The notes: generated by a model from the sequence alone, not told the origin. A stretch of 28,812 bases of DNA from Micrococcales bacterium (GCA_016719135.1 JADKAV010000013.1:1-28812), one strand, 5' to 3'. Shown: positions 7,167 through 15,368, counted from the stretch's first letter. Translations and numbers: made by a program.

Positions 7167-8318
7167 ATGGAACCGAACTTGTTGTCCCTCGGCGTTCTTG
7201 GAACGTCGCGCAAGGAGAACGAACACCGACGTCCGATCCACCCCCGCCACTTCGATCGGATCGACCCCGAGGTGCGAGCGAAGATCACCCTGGACACCGG
7301 ATACGGCCGTCGTTTCGGGGTCCACGACGAGCAGTTGCGCGGGCAGGTGGGAGGGATCCTTCCCCGCGACGAGGTCATTGCTTCGTGCGACGTGATCCTG
7401 CTGCCGAAGCCGACACTGGCCGACGTCGAACAGCTACGTGACGGCCAGATCCTGTGGGGGTGGCCGCACTTCGTGCAGGATCCGGTATTGACGCAGCTGG
7501 CAGTCGACAAGCGGTTGACCCTGATCGCCTGGGAGGCCATGAACTACTGGAGTACGAGCGGCAATTTCATCGTTCACGTGTTCCACCTGAACAACGAGAT
7601 CGCCGGGTACGCATCGGTGATGCAAGCGATGACGCTCACGGGATTCACCGGCACGTACGGACGTAAGCGGCGAGCAGTGGTGCTTGGCTTCGGGAACACT
7701 GGTCGCGGAGCTGTCCGGGCGCTGGAAGCCCTGGGATGCCAGGAGGTCGTCGTGCTGACCATGCGGGACATCCATACCGTTGCCTCTCCGATGGCCAGCA
7801 CCGTACTCGGCGGGATGCAACGCGATCCCGACGATCCCCGCCGTGTGGACGTTCTCACGTCGGCCGGCCTCAGACCGGCCGCCCAGTTCCTGTCCGAGTT
7901 CGACATCGTGGTCAACTGCGTCATGCAGGACACCGATGCGCCGCTGATGTTCGTCGAAGGGTCCGAGATCGACACCTTCGCCCCAGGCAGTCTGATCGTC
8001 GATGTCTCCTGCGACGCGGGAATGGGCTTCGACTTCGCGCGGCCGACCACCTTCGAGGATCCGACGTTCGAAGTCGGCGACACCGTGCACTATTACGCCG
8101 TGGACCACAGTCCGTCGTACCTCTGGGAGTCCGCGACCTGGGACATCAGCGAGGCGATCATCCCGTTCCTGGAACCGGTGATGTCCGGGCCTGCGACCTG
8201 GGACCTCGACCCGACCTTGAGCAAGGCGATCGAGATTCGTGACGGGGTGATCCAGAACCCCAAGATCCTGTCGTTCCAGAATCGGGCGGCGGAGCACCCG
8301 CATGATGTCGTCACATAG
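7167..8318 (+). CDS. Alanine dehydrogenase/PNT-like enzyme, probably N5-(carboxyethyl)ornithine synthase type
   Basis: A protein of 383 residues. The N-terminus (LGVLGTSRKENEHRRPIHP) is the pattern of alanine dehydrogenase/transhydrogenase N-domains and of N5-(carboxyethyl)ornithine synthase and saccharopine-dehydrogenase-like enzymes. A second Rossmann domain carries G174-F-G176-N-T-G179 (VVLGFGNTGRGAV). From the family I expect NAD(P)H-linked reductive condensation of an amino acid with a 2-oxoacid, but the exact substrates are not shown by sequence. TAGGGT lies six bases before the ATG, and no ribosome site is seen, which suggests a leaderless transcript. The stop overlaps the end of the convergent vapC by eight bases. 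Confidence 0.7.
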   Translation: MEPNLLSLGVLGTSRKENEHRRPIHPRHFDRIDPEVRAKITLDTGYGRRFGVHDEQLRGQVGGILPRDEVIASCDVILLPKPTLADVEQLRDGQILWGWPHFVQDPVLTQLAVDKRLTLIAWEAMNYWSTSGNFIVHVFHLNNEIAGYASVMQAMTLTGFTGTYGRKRRAVVLGFGNTGRGAVRALEALGCQEVVVLTMRDIHTVASPMASTVLGGMQRDPDDPRRVDVLTSAGLRPAAQFLSEFDIVVNCVMQDTDAPLMFVEGSEIDTFAPGSLIVDVSCDAGMGFDFARPTTFEDPTFEVGDTVHYYAVDHSPSYLWESATWDISEAIIPFLEPVMSGPATWDLDPTLSKAIEIRDGVIQNPKILSFQNRAAEHPHDVVT

Positions 8319-8742
8319 TCAGGTGTAACGCCTCTGCGGGGCAGGCCCAGCCCAGCAGTTGTAGTGGCATCACACGCGCGATGGCTCCGAAATCCCGGTC
8401 CGCTGCCAAGAGTTCCGAGTCGGTGCGCAACGCGACTTGGACCACCATGCAGTCGATCAGGCCCCGGGGAGTCACGCCTGCAGCGCGGCACAGCCGGTAG
8501 ACACGCGCAGCCCCGGCGAAATCACTCACGGGGTCGAATGCCAACCTTGCGAATGACCGCAGAAGTCGCTCGGTCACTCGGTCGGATGTCCGGCTCCCAC
8601 CTGCCAGCAGTTCCATGAGTACCGGTTCGGTCGAGGCGATTTCGTCTGGACGGTCCTGGATCAATGCGGACAGCTGTTCATCGACCGCGGATCCGGTCCC
8701 GCGCGAGAACTCCACCCAGGCCGACGTGTCGACCAGGATCAT
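8311..8742 (-). CDS. vapC: VapC-type PIN-domain ribonuclease toxin (second module)
   Basis: A 143-residue PIN-domain protein with Asp5 (MILVDTSAWVEF), Glu44 (EPVLMELLAG), Asp97 (RGLIDCMVVQVAL) and Asp115/117 (LLAADRDFGAIA), the full metal-binding set. It is only distantly similar to the first VapC in this window, so it is not a recent duplicate. Its ATG overlaps the antitoxin TGA (8739-8742). It converges on and overlaps the enzyme gene ending at 8318, with no terminator between them. Confidence 0.92.
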   Translation of the reverse strand: MILVDTSAWVEFSRGTGSAVDEQLSALIQDRPDEIASTEPVLMELLAGGSRTSDRVTERLLRSFARLAFDPVSDFAGAARVYRLCRAAGVTPRGLIDCMVVQVALRTDSELLAADRDFGAIARVMPLQLLGWACPAEALHLTM

Positions 8743-8936
8743 CCGCGCGGGCTCTGATCCGCTGGAGCATCCAGAAATCCAGTTCCCCGCAAGGCCAGGA
8801 TCTCGGCAGTCGACATCGGCTGGAACGCTACCTCGCGCAGTGCCCGGTCGACCGCCTCGGTCTTGGTGTGGACGCCGTACTTGCGCATGGCGATCTCGAT
8901 CAGCGTCTCGTCGATGTCGATGTTGGTACGGCTCAC
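8739..8936 (-). CDS. vapB: VapB-type antitoxin (second module)
   Basis: A 65-residue protein starting VSRTNIDIDETLIEIAMRKY, the pattern of the VapB_antitoxin/DUF2191 family in actinobacteria, with a helical TKTEAVDRALRE segment and a C-terminal tail (ALRGTGFLDA) that would occupy the toxin's active groove. I chose GTG 8936 because the conserved family start is here and a palindrome lies 22 bases upstream. The gene is coupled to the PIN toxin by a four-base overlap. It probably represses its own operon with VapC. Confidence 0.88.
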   Translation of the reverse strand: MSRTNIDIDETLIEIAMRKYGVHTKTEAVDRALREVAFQPMSTAEILALRGTGFLDAPADQSPRG

Positions 8937-8957
8937 GAGCGTCAAGCTACACCGCCC

Positions 8958-8974
8958 ACGTGTTCTATACACGT
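8958..8974. promoter_or_regulatory. Operator palindrome upstream of second vapBC
   Basis: ACGTGT and ACACGT are perfect arms with a five-base spacer. On the minus strand the site overlaps candidate -10 hexamers (TATAAC and TATAGA). This is consistent with autoregulation of the vapBC pair that starts 22 bases downstream. Confidence 0.6.
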
Positions 8975-9017
8975 TATAGGTGTTTGAGTCGACTGAGGTG
9001 CTCGTCCACAGCCTGCT

Positions 9018-9608
9018 TCAGCCGCGCACGGCCGACCTGAAGTAGAAGTCCAGCATTGACCCCAACGGCGCGGGGCTTCGGCGCAATCGGCTGTGCAGGG
9101 CGGCCCCTTCCCAGCAGTCGACCAGCAGGTTCGCCATCGCGGTCGTGTCCGAGTCAGCGGGGATGTCCCCGAGCTCCCGTGCCTCGTCGAGACATCCGGC
9201 GATCCGCTCGGCGATGTAGGCGAAACACGACTCGATCTTGACCCGGAACACCTCGTTGGACCCCGAGAGTTCTTGGCCCAGGCCGCCGAGGAGACACCCG
9301 AGATAGCCCTCGGTCTGGTAGCTCTGCTCGGTCGCTTCGAAGAAGTTCCGCACCCTGCGCACCGGGGGCTGTCCCATATCGCCCAGACACTGATCGAGTC
9401 CGGCATGTACACCGCGCATGTACTGGTCGATCACCTGCAGAGCGAAGTCTTCCTTGTCTGTGAAGTGGTGGTAGAACGACCCTTTGGGGGTGTTGGCCGC
9501 GGCCAGCAGCGCCTGGATGCCCAGGCCGTTGTACCCGTGCTCGAGGAGCAGGCCGAGTCCGACATCGAGCAGGCGCTGCTTGGTCGTGTGCGTGGGCGGG
9601 TCAGCCAT
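9018..9608 (-). CDS. TetR-family transcriptional regulator
   Basis: A 196-residue protein with an N-terminal TetR helix-turn-helix (residues about 8-56: RLLDVGLGLLLEHGYNGLGI, then TPKGSFYHHFTDKEDFALQV), followed by an all-helical ligand domain with a cysteine-containing segment (GYLGCLLGGLGQEL). The overall pattern resembles AcuR/NemR-like regulators that sense reactive small molecules, but the ligand is not established. Its ATG overlaps the stop of the upstream cupin gene (9601-9608), so the two form an operon. A perfect 16-base palindrome in front of the cupin is the likely operator. Confidence 0.92.
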   Translation of the reverse strand: MADPPTHTTKQRLLDVGLGLLLEHGYNGLGIQALLAAANTPKGSFYHHFTDKEDFALQVIDQYMRGVHAGLDQCLGDMGQPPVRRVRNFFEATEQSYQTEGYLGCLLGGLGQELSGSNEVFRVKIESCFAYIAERIAGCLDEARELGDIPADSDTTAMANLLVDCWEGAALHSRLRRSPAPLGSMLDFYFRSAVRG

Positions 9609-9987
9609 TCACCTTCTCGATCATGTGATGGATCACCTCGCTGTGGACCCCCTGGGGGCTGAACATAACGATCTCGGCGTCGGCTTCCACTTTCACGTTG
9701 TGCCCCGGCGGCCAGTAGAAGAGGTCGTTGCCCGAAACGGTCTCGTGCTCGCCGTGTACGTCAGTCGTCGTCAGCCGTCCGCTGAGGACGTATCCCCAGT
9801 GGGGACTCTGACACAAGTCGCCTTCGAGGCCCTCGAACAGCGGAGTCGTATCCACGCCTGCCGCCAGCGTGAAGTATTCACCGCTGATCTTGTCGAACCC
9901 GCTCACATCCCCGAACCCCAAACGCTGCCGAATCACCGCGCCCGGGATCTCCATCTGTACCTTGACGTCTTCCTTTGCCACTCGCAT
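9601..9987 (-). CDS. Cupin-domain protein
   Basis: A 128-residue single-domain cupin. The segment SPHWGYVLSGRLTTTDVHGE matches cupin motif 1, and GNDLFYWPPGHNVKVEADAE matches motif 2 with its conserved proline, glycine and histidine. It may be a small metal-dependent enzyme or a ligand-binding protein; the function is not shown by sequence. I chose ATG 9987 because GAGG lies eight bases upstream and because the frame upstream of it crosses the operator. The stop overlaps the start of the TetR gene, making it the first gene of a two-gene operon presumably controlled by that TetR. Confidence 0.82.
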   Translation of the reverse strand: MRVAKEDVKVQMEIPGAVIRQRLGFGDVSGFDKISGEYFTLAAGVDTTPLFEGLEGDLCQSPHWGYVLSGRLTTTDVHGEHETVSGNDLFYWPPGHNVKVEADAEIVMFSPQGVHSEVIHHMIEKVNG

Positions 9988-10017
9988 TGTCCGCACCTCT
10001 CTGTGCTGACGCATTTC

Positions 10018-10033
10018 TAGACCGATCGGTCTA
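10018..10033. promoter_or_regulatory. Perfect 16-bp palindrome, probable TetR operator
   Basis: TAGACCGATCGGTCTA equals its own reverse complement. It lies 30 bases upstream of the cupin start, in the promoter zone of the cupin-TetR operon. The ACCGATCGGT core is a common operator shape for TetR-family repressors, so autoregulation is likely. Confidence 0.75.
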
Positions 10034-10182
10034 CTCTTGACACTACGGCGCTGTCGGGAGCCCGATGTCATCGAGGGCGGAGCCGATCCCCATCTGTCGG
10101 TGGCTGTAACGGTTGGCGCGCGCGACAGTTCAAGCAGAGAACGGGACCCGCGGCGTGAATCCGACAGGTCGCAGGCCGTCCG

Positions 10183-10220
10183 CTGGTTGGCCGAGCCTGA
10201 CCGTGATCCCGGCCAACCAG
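10183..10220 (-). terminator. Terminator hairpin of the giant surface-protein gene
   Basis: CTGGTTGGCC and GGCCAACCAG form perfect ten-base arms around an 18-base loop, starting 10 bases beyond the TAG stop at 10230. There is no U tract. The gap from 10034 to 10229 holds nothing else that I can support. Confidence 0.65.
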
Positions 10221-10229
10221 TTCAGAACG

Positions 10230-11501
10230 CTACGGCCGAACGATGTAGGTCTTCACCCGCTTGAAGGCCCTGTAGTTCTTCGTGCCCTTCGCGCGCTGGA
10301 TGACGGTCACCTTCACCTTGCGAGTGCCGACGACCTTCACCTTCACGGTGCCGTTCTTCTTGCGCGTGATCTTGCAGAAGCTGACCTCGCCGGCCGCCGA
10401 ACTCTTCAGGGTCCGGCACCGCACCTTGGTCCTGATCTTCTGCCCCTGGTCGGTCTTGCGCGCGGGGAAGACCTTGGGCTTCGGCGGCAACTTGTCGGCG
10501 GTCTGCTTCTGCCGCAACACCCGGACCCGGTCGGTGGCCGTGTTGTTGCTCGGGTCTGTGTCCTCGATCGGCGACGTCACCTCAGCGGGGTTGACCACCT
10601 CGGGTGCCGCCCCGTTCACGACGTTCACCCGAATGCTGAAACCAGCCTCCTGTCCAACGAGCAGGCCGGCGCCGTAGAGGCAGGTGACCGTTCGGCCGGC
10701 GGCGGAACAACTCCACCCGTCGCCGCTGGCCGACAGGAACTCGTTGCCCCGTGGCAGGTTGTCGACCACGGTGATCGGTCCCGGGTTGTCAGAGGGGCCG
10801 TTGTTCACCACGCGCACGTTCCAAGTGCCCTTCTTGCCGATGGTCCACGGACCACCGTTGTGGGTCTTGAAGATCGCGAGATCCGACTTGGCCACGACGT
10901 CGACCGTCGAGGTGGCCGGGTCGGGGTTCCCGCCCGGTTGCGGCGAGGTCGTGGTCACGGTTGCGACATTCTTGAGCGTCGTCCCGCCCGGCACCGACTT
11001 GTCGACATCGGCCTTGACGATGATGTCCGACGGCGAAGCCGACAGTGGGAAGTTCGCGCGGGTGCATGTGACCGTCGTTCCGGTACCCACGTCGCAGGAC
11101 CAGCCCGGACCGGTTGCCGAAGTAGCTCGCAGGCCTGCCTCGAGCTGATCGACCACAACGACGTTCTTGGCCTTCGCCGGGCCGAAGTTCGACACGGTGA
11201 TGGTGAACTCGGTGCTCTGACCGGCGGTGACCGGGTTGGCGCCGGTGGTCTTCTTCGCGATGCCGAGTTGCACCTCGCTGACCACCGGGTCCACGACCTC
11301 ATCCTTGTTGTTCTTGAGGTTCGGATCCTCGGTGGTTCCGGTGACTTCGGCGGTATTGATCGCTTCCGCACCGGGGCTTTCCAGGACATCCACCGTGACG
11401 TTGATCAGCGGCGCCTGCTCGAGAGGCTGCAGGTCCTCCTTGAGTACGCAGGTCAGCGTGTCCGTCACCACTGGTCGGCTGACACTGCCAGGGGCCGGCA
11501 T
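10230..11501 (-). CDS. Giant surface protein, C-terminal fragment (DUF11 repeats and cationic tail)
   Basis: 423 codons. The first dozen are probably out of frame; homology resumes at TDTLTCVLKEDLQPL. Two DUF11 modules follow (VSNFGPAKAKNVVVVDQLEA and VNNGPSDNPGPITVVDNLPR). The last 90 residues form a lysine/arginine-rich beta domain (TKVRCRTLKSSAAGEVSFCK, GTRKVKVTVIQRAKG, KTYIVRP) with two cysteines. This kind of basic C-terminal domain recurs in secreted actinobacterial proteins in place of an LPXTG anchor. Binding to anionic wall polymers is a reasonable inference but is not shown. Stop TAG at 10230; a ten-base-stem hairpin follows. Confidence 0.8.
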   Translation of the reverse strand: MPAPGSVSRPVVTDTLTCVLKEDLQPLEQAPLINVTVDVLESPGAEAINTAEVTGTTEDPNLKNNKDEVVDPVVSEVQLGIAKKTTGANPVTAGQSTEFTITVSNFGPAKAKNVVVVDQLEAGLRATSATGPGWSCDVGTGTTVTCTRANFPLSASPSDIIVKADVDKSVPGGTTLKNVATVTTTSPQPGGNPDPATSTVDVVAKSDLAIFKTHNGGPWTIGKKGTWNVRVVNNGPSDNPGPITVVDNLPRGNEFLSASGDGWSCSAAGRTVTCLYGAGLLVGQEAGFSIRVNVVNGAAPEVVNPAEVTSPIEDTDPSNNTATDRVRVLRQKQTADKLPPKPKVFPARKTDQGQKIRTKVRCRTLKSSAAGEVSFCKITRKKNGTVKVKVVGTRKVKVTVIQRAKGTKNYRAFKRVKTYIVRP

Positions 11502-12900
11502 CGATCGAGGCGATGGACAGGCCGGTGGGGAGGGTGTCCACCACGGTGATGTCCTTGACCGAAACCGATGGTCCGAGGTTGGTCACCGCCAAGGTGTAGG
11601 TCACCTGATTGCCGACGACGTAGGGCTGGGTGCGGGACTTCTCGATCGCCAGGTCGGCCAGCGGCCTGGGTGTCACAGGATCCTCGTCGGTGTTGTTCTC
11701 CGGCTTCGGGTCGTAGGTCTTCCCGGTCACCGTGGCGGTGTTGGTCAGCGGCCCCTGGGTGACGGCCGCGTCCACCTTCACGATGAGTGTCAGTGTGGGC
11801 AGCGACTCGTCCTTCGCCAGGCCGTTCGGCGCGATGTCGGGGTGCGTGCAGGTGATCTTCTGTTGATCCACCGAATCCTGATCGCAACTCCAGTCGGAGC
11901 CCGAGTAGGACTTGTACTCGGTGCCCACCGGCAGGGTGTCGGTGACGACGAACGGGCCGACGCTGTTGTCAGGGCCGTTGTTCGTGACATTGATGTTCCA
12001 GTCGAACTCGGTGCCCGGCACGACCTCGTCGGGTTCGACGTTCCACTCGTCCGGGTAGACGGTCTTGTGGGTCTTCTCCAGCATGAGGTCGGCCGAGGCG
12101 ATCTTGGTCTGCGCGGTGACGTCCTTAGAGGTCTGCAGGTCCCAGTCGGACGTGGGCGTCCCCGGGTACCACGACGTGGTCGCCGTGTTGATGTGGGGAA
12201 TGGTCGTGCCAACACCCGGGTTGCCGGGCGGAGGAGTGGCCACGGCCGGCTGCGGGATCCCCTGGAACGTGATGACGATCTTCTTGTTCGCCGGCAGGTC
12301 GGCGCCCGTATCCCAAGCGAGCTTCACGGCCAGCGGATCCGAGGAGTCGACCGTTGGGTCGTCCGTCGAGATATCGGATCCATCGTAGGTGATCACGGTG
12401 CTGCCTGCCTTGTAGGTCCAGTTCGGCGGCAGCACATCATTCGCGCTGATTTTGTAGGCCGTCGGTCCAGGCACGTTGTCGCTCGGGTTGGTGATCTCCA
12501 AGCGCCACGAGTAGGGCTGGTCGATGTAGGCCAGGTCGTCGGAGTTGAACTTCTCGATCTGAACGTTCGGCGCGAGCAGGGTGACCGTGTCCTTGCCCGT
12601 GTTGTTGTCCAGGTTCGGGTCGTAGGTCTCGCCCGAGACAGTGGCGGTGTTCTCCATCTTCTGCGGCGCGTCGATGTCCACCGAGACGGTGTGGAACAAG
12701 TCCGGCAGAGCACCGTCCTTGGCCAGCCCGTCGGGCGAGACGTTCGGGTGCGTGCAGGTGATCTTCTGCAGGTTCCCCGAGTCCTGGACGCATATCCAGT
12801 CGGTTCCCTGGGAACTCACGTAGGTGTTGCCGATCGGCAAGGTGTCCACGACGACGTACGGGCCGACGGCTTTGTCGGGACCGTTGTTGGTCACCTTCAC
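11299..12900 (-). CDS. Giant surface protein, fourth fragment (four DUF11 repeats)
   Basis: 533 codons with four modules, marked by VTNNGPDKAVGPYVVVDTLP, ANDVLPPNWTY, VTNNGPDNSVGPFVVTDTLP and VTNLGPSVSVKDITVVDTLP. Modules one and three, and two and the previous fragment's module, are close copies, so the region grew by duplication of a two-module unit. In-frame sequence extends upstream to about 12945 without a start codon, and the last 57 residues after WQCQ (near 11470) are out of frame. Each TNNGP module contains two cysteines, one in the strand SDWSC or TDWIC and one in ITCTHP, and could form an internal disulphide. The fragment would be translated only as part of the whole gene. Confidence 0.75.
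   Translation of the reverse strand: MKVTNNGPDKAVGPYVVVDTLPIGNTYVSSQGTDWICVQDSGNLQKITCTHPNVSPDGLAKDGALPDLFHTVSVDIDAPQKMENTATVSGETYDPNLDNNTGKDTVTLLAPNVQIEKFNSDDLAYIDQPYSWRLEITNPSDNVPGPTAYKISANDVLPPNWTYKAGSTVITYDGSDISTDDPTVDSSDPLAVKLAWDTGADLPANKKIVITFQGIPQPAVATPPPGNPGVGTTIPHINTATTSWYPGTPTSDWDLQTSKDVTAQTKIASADLMLEKTHKTVYPDEWNVEPDEVVPGTEFDWNINVTNNGPDNSVGPFVVTDTLPVGTEYKSYSGSDWSCDQDSVDQQKITCTHPDIAPNGLAKDESLPTLTLIVKVDAAVTQGPLTNTATVTGKTYDPKPENNTDEDPVTPRPLADLAIEKSRTQPYVVGNQVTYTLAVTNLGPSVSVKDITVVDTLPTGLSIASIDAGPWQCQPTSGDGHADLRTQGGPAASRAGAADQRHGGCPGKPRCGSDQYRRSHRNHRGSEPQEQQG
12203..12303. repeat. Perfect 101-bp direct repeat, copy A
   Basis: Identical to 13106-13206. It encodes the TGADLPANKKIVITF to GNPGVGTTI part of a repeat module. 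The copies are 903 bases (301 codons) apart. Confidence 0.9.
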
Positions 12901-13059
12901 TTTCCACCTGAACTGCGTGCCGGGGATTACGGTGTCGTCGTCCTGCAGCGGCGGTGTAGTCCGTCAGGTGGGTCTTCGTCAGGGCGAGGTCGGCCGACGC
13001 GATGACGGTCTCCGCGGTGACCTTGGGGGGAGGTCACGGGGTCCCAACCATCGGTCGGG

Positions 13060-13668
13060 TTACCGGGGGTTCCAGGTGGTGGTGGCCGTGTTGACGTGCG
13101 GAATCGTCGTGCCAACACCCGGGTTGCCGGGCGGAGGAGTGGCCACGGCCGGCTGCGGGATCCCCTGGAACGTGATGACGATCTTCTTGTTCGCCGGCAG
13201 GTCGGCACCGGTGTCCCAGGTCAGTTGCACAGCCAGCGGATCCGCCGAGTCGACGGCGGGATCCGTGGTCGAGATCTCGGCACCATCGAGCGTGATCACC
13301 GTGGTACCGGCCTTGTAGGTCCAGTTCGGCGGCAGGACGTCGGCCACCTTCACCTGGTAGGCGGTCGGCCCCGGGGTGCGGGCGCTGGGGTTGGTCACCT
13401 CGATGGACCACGAATACGGCTCGCCGATGTATGCCAGACTCTCCGATGCCTTCTTGACGATCTGCACATCGGGGAGCACGGGGGTGACTACAGCATCGGC
13501 GGTGATCGGTCCGTACGTCCGGATGTCTGGGTTGACTCCGTCGGGCGTCAGGCTGAACCACTCCAGTGCGCTGACAACGTTCGTCTGCGCGGTTGTCGTA
13601 TTGCCCTTGAGTTTGGCGGTATAGGTGTACTGCTGGGCGCCACCGACAGCGAGTCGATGACCGGCCAC
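13060..13668 (-). CDS. Giant surface protein, third fragment (one repeat)
   Basis: 202 codons; authentic sequence begins at VGGAQQYTYTAKL. It contains one large module (DVQIVKKASESLAYIGEPYS, later ADVLPPNWTYKAGTTV) that is nearly the same as a module in the next fragment. A 101-base stretch (13106-13206) is identical to 12203-12303. The fragment is closed by an in-frame stop at 13060, caused by a shift at the G run 13064-13068. Just beyond it the correct protein resumes in another frame and shifts again at the six-G run 13024-13029. Confidence 0.72.
   Translation of the reverse strand: MAGHRLAVGGAQQYTYTAKLKGNTTTAQTNVVSALEWFSLTPDGVNPDIRTYGPITADAVVTPVLPDVQIVKKASESLAYIGEPYSWSIEVTNPSARTPGPTAYQVKVADVLPPNWTYKAGTTVITLDGAEISTTDPAVDSADPLAVQLTWDTGADLPANKKIVITFQGIPQPAVATPPPGNPGVGTTIPHVNTATTTWNPR
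13106..13206. repeat. Perfect 101-bp direct repeat, copy B
   Basis: Identical to 12203-12303. Flanking sequence is similar but diverged, so identity over exactly this stretch suggests gene conversion or strong constraint, or collapse and misassembly of a repeat. Confidence 0.9.
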
Positions 13669-15368
13669 GTGATGGACACCTTGCCAGTGGTCGCGCAGGT
13701 TGTGTCAGTACCCACCGTTCCGGTCCCGGCGTTCACGACAGAGATGCCATCGGGAACGCAGTCGCGCACTGTGACCTGGGAGGCGGTGCTGGTGGGCACC
13801 CCACCCGCTCGCTGCGGGTTGGTGACGTTGATCGTGTATCCGAACGTGTCGTCCGGCAGGGCGGTGATCGCGTCCTCGCTGTTGACCAGTTTCTCGATTT
13901 TCAGGTTCGGCTCGGTCAGCGTGAGGGTCGCGTCGTCAGAACCGATCGCCTTCGGCGGGTTCTGCGCCTGCGCCAGCGTGGTGGGTTTCGACGTGTAGCC
14001 GAATCCTGCGCTGGCCGTGTTGGTCCGCGTCACCCCGGCGGCGTTCTGCGGCAGGTTGCTCACGCGGGACTTGTAGGTGATCCGGATGATCCGGTGCTTG
14101 TTCTGGTCGGGCAACGGGTCGAACGACCAGCCGATCTGCTGGCCCGTGGCGCCGGGACTCGCGGGCTCGGGGCCGAGGAACGTGGCGCTGACACCGGAGG
14201 AGCAGTCCACCGGATTCGCGTAGTTGCTGTCCGTGGTGGAGCACCCGAGCGTGATGTCCGAGACGTCGGCATAGTCGATGTACGGCGGAAGTGTGTCAAG
14301 CACCACGAGGTTGGTGTACGCGGCATCCGGCAGTTTCGTGTCGATCGTGTAGGAGACAGTTTCGCCGATTGTGGCGACCGACGGCGTGACGCTCTTATCG
14401 ATAGACGCTCCGGTGATGAAGACCTCCGCGTTGGCGCCTGTCAGGTACGTGCGCTCACCCTCGACAATCCCCGGCATGCTGGTCCCGCTCATACCGACCG
14501 TGTTCTTGAACTTCACGTCGGCGGGGGATCCCGGTTTGATGTTCGCCACGTAGGTGACGACCTTGTTCGTGCCCGGCACGAGCGGGTCGAAGGTCCACGT
14601 GATGGAGAACTTGTCCGTCGTCTGGCAGTTCGGGTTGGTCCCGAGCGACCCGCCGTTGTTCACCGCCTTGACGGTGAGGGTGTCCGGGACACAGTCGATG
14701 ATCGTGACCTCGTGCAGCGGTGGACGGCTACCCGGCGTCCCGGCGGTCAACGTGTAGGTGATGTCTGTGGATGTGCTGGTGACCGACGTCGGGTTGGCCG
14801 TCTTCGTGATGCTCGGGTTCGGCTGCACGACGAAGATGTCGTACGTCTTGGTCTTCTCGACCTTCGTGCCACCGGTCTGCTCAGTGAAGCTCTCGAACGT
14901 GGCTGTGTTCGTCTTCTTCACGTTCGTCGCCGGTGCGGGCGGAACGGTGCACGTCGCGTTGTTGCAGGATGCCGCGGACTGGCCGACCTTCGCGGTGACG
15001 ACCACCCGGAAGACCTGGTCAGCGTCTGTGTCGTTGTTCCAGACCGTCGGGAACGTCAGCGTGCCGCTCGTGCCGTCGACCGTGAAGCCCAGGTCCGGCA
15101 GCGGCGTCGATGACCCCACGAGCACGGCGGAGTCCAACGATACGAACTCGATCCCGGGGGGCAGGGTGTCGGACAGCTTGCCGCGATAGACCGTCGTGCC
15201 CTTGTTGATCGTCACCGAATACGTGTACGTGATGGTCTCGCCAATGGTGGCCTGGGTCTTCAGGTCGTTGTTGGTCTCGGTGACTGATGTCTCGGCGTCC
15301 TTGTCCACCGTCACGCCGGGGATGAAGACGTTGGACGGTCGACCACTTCGGCGCGTCGGCGTTCGCAT
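13548..15368 (-). CDS. Giant surface protein, second fragment (four DUF11-type repeats)
   Basis: 606 codons, but the first ten or so and the last thirty are out of frame with the neighbouring fragments. True homology begins at PSNVFIPGVTVDKDAE and runs to WPVIDSLSV near 13650. Four modules are seen, with SDTLPPGIEF, DCVPDTLTVK, LDTLPPYIDY and RDCVPDGISV strands, each preceded by an 'IxKxxxP' strand such as PSITKTANPTSV and ASIDKSVTPSV. Several modules hold cysteine pairs. It has no start signal of its own, so it should be translated only as part of the whole gene. Threonine-rich strands and regular spacing suggest a rigid stalk (inference). Confidence 0.75.
   Translation of the reverse strand: MRTPTRRSGRPSNVFIPGVTVDKDAETSVTETNNDLKTQATIGETITYTYSVTINKGTTVYRGKLSDTLPPGIEFVSLDSAVLVGSSTPLPDLGFTVDGTSGTLTFPTVWNNDTDADQVFRVVVTAKVGQSAASCNNATCTVPPAPATNVKKTNTATFESFTEQTGGTKVEKTKTYDIFVVQPNPSITKTANPTSVTSTSTDITYTLTAGTPGSRPPLHEVTIIDCVPDTLTVKAVNNGGSLGTNPNCQTTDKFSITWTFDPLVPGTNKVVTYVANIKPGSPADVKFKNTVGMSGTSMPGIVEGERTYLTGANAEVFITGASIDKSVTPSVATIGETVSYTIDTKLPDAAYTNLVVLDTLPPYIDYADVSDITLGCSTTDSNYANPVDCSSGVSATFLGPEPASPGATGQQIGWSFDPLPDQNKHRIIRITYKSRVSNLPQNAAGVTRTNTASAGFGYTSKPTTLAQAQNPPKAIGSDDATLTLTEPNLKIEKLVNSEDAITALPDDTFGYTINVTNPQRAGGVPTSTASQVTVRDCVPDGISVVNAGTGTVGTDTTCATTGKVSITWPVIDSLSVAPSSTPIPPNSRAIRQPRRRTLSAHWSGSA

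Noticed and set aside
10113..11549. Plus-strand open frame of 478 codons, and a similar one at 11227-13005
   Set aside because: Both lie opposite DUF11 repeats with readable motifs and have the composition of shadows.
13024..13068. Programmed ribosomal frameshifting at the G runs
   Set aside because: The shifts occur at many unrelated sites and in both directions, including the unrelated YjbQ gene, which fits indels better than a programmed signal.
11299..13668. CRISPR array suspected from regularly repeated DNA
   Set aside because: The repeats are long, coding and diverged, with no short repeats separated by unique spacers.
14094..15113. Plus-strand open frame of 339 codons
   Set aside because: Opposite four DUF11-type modules; no domain of its own.
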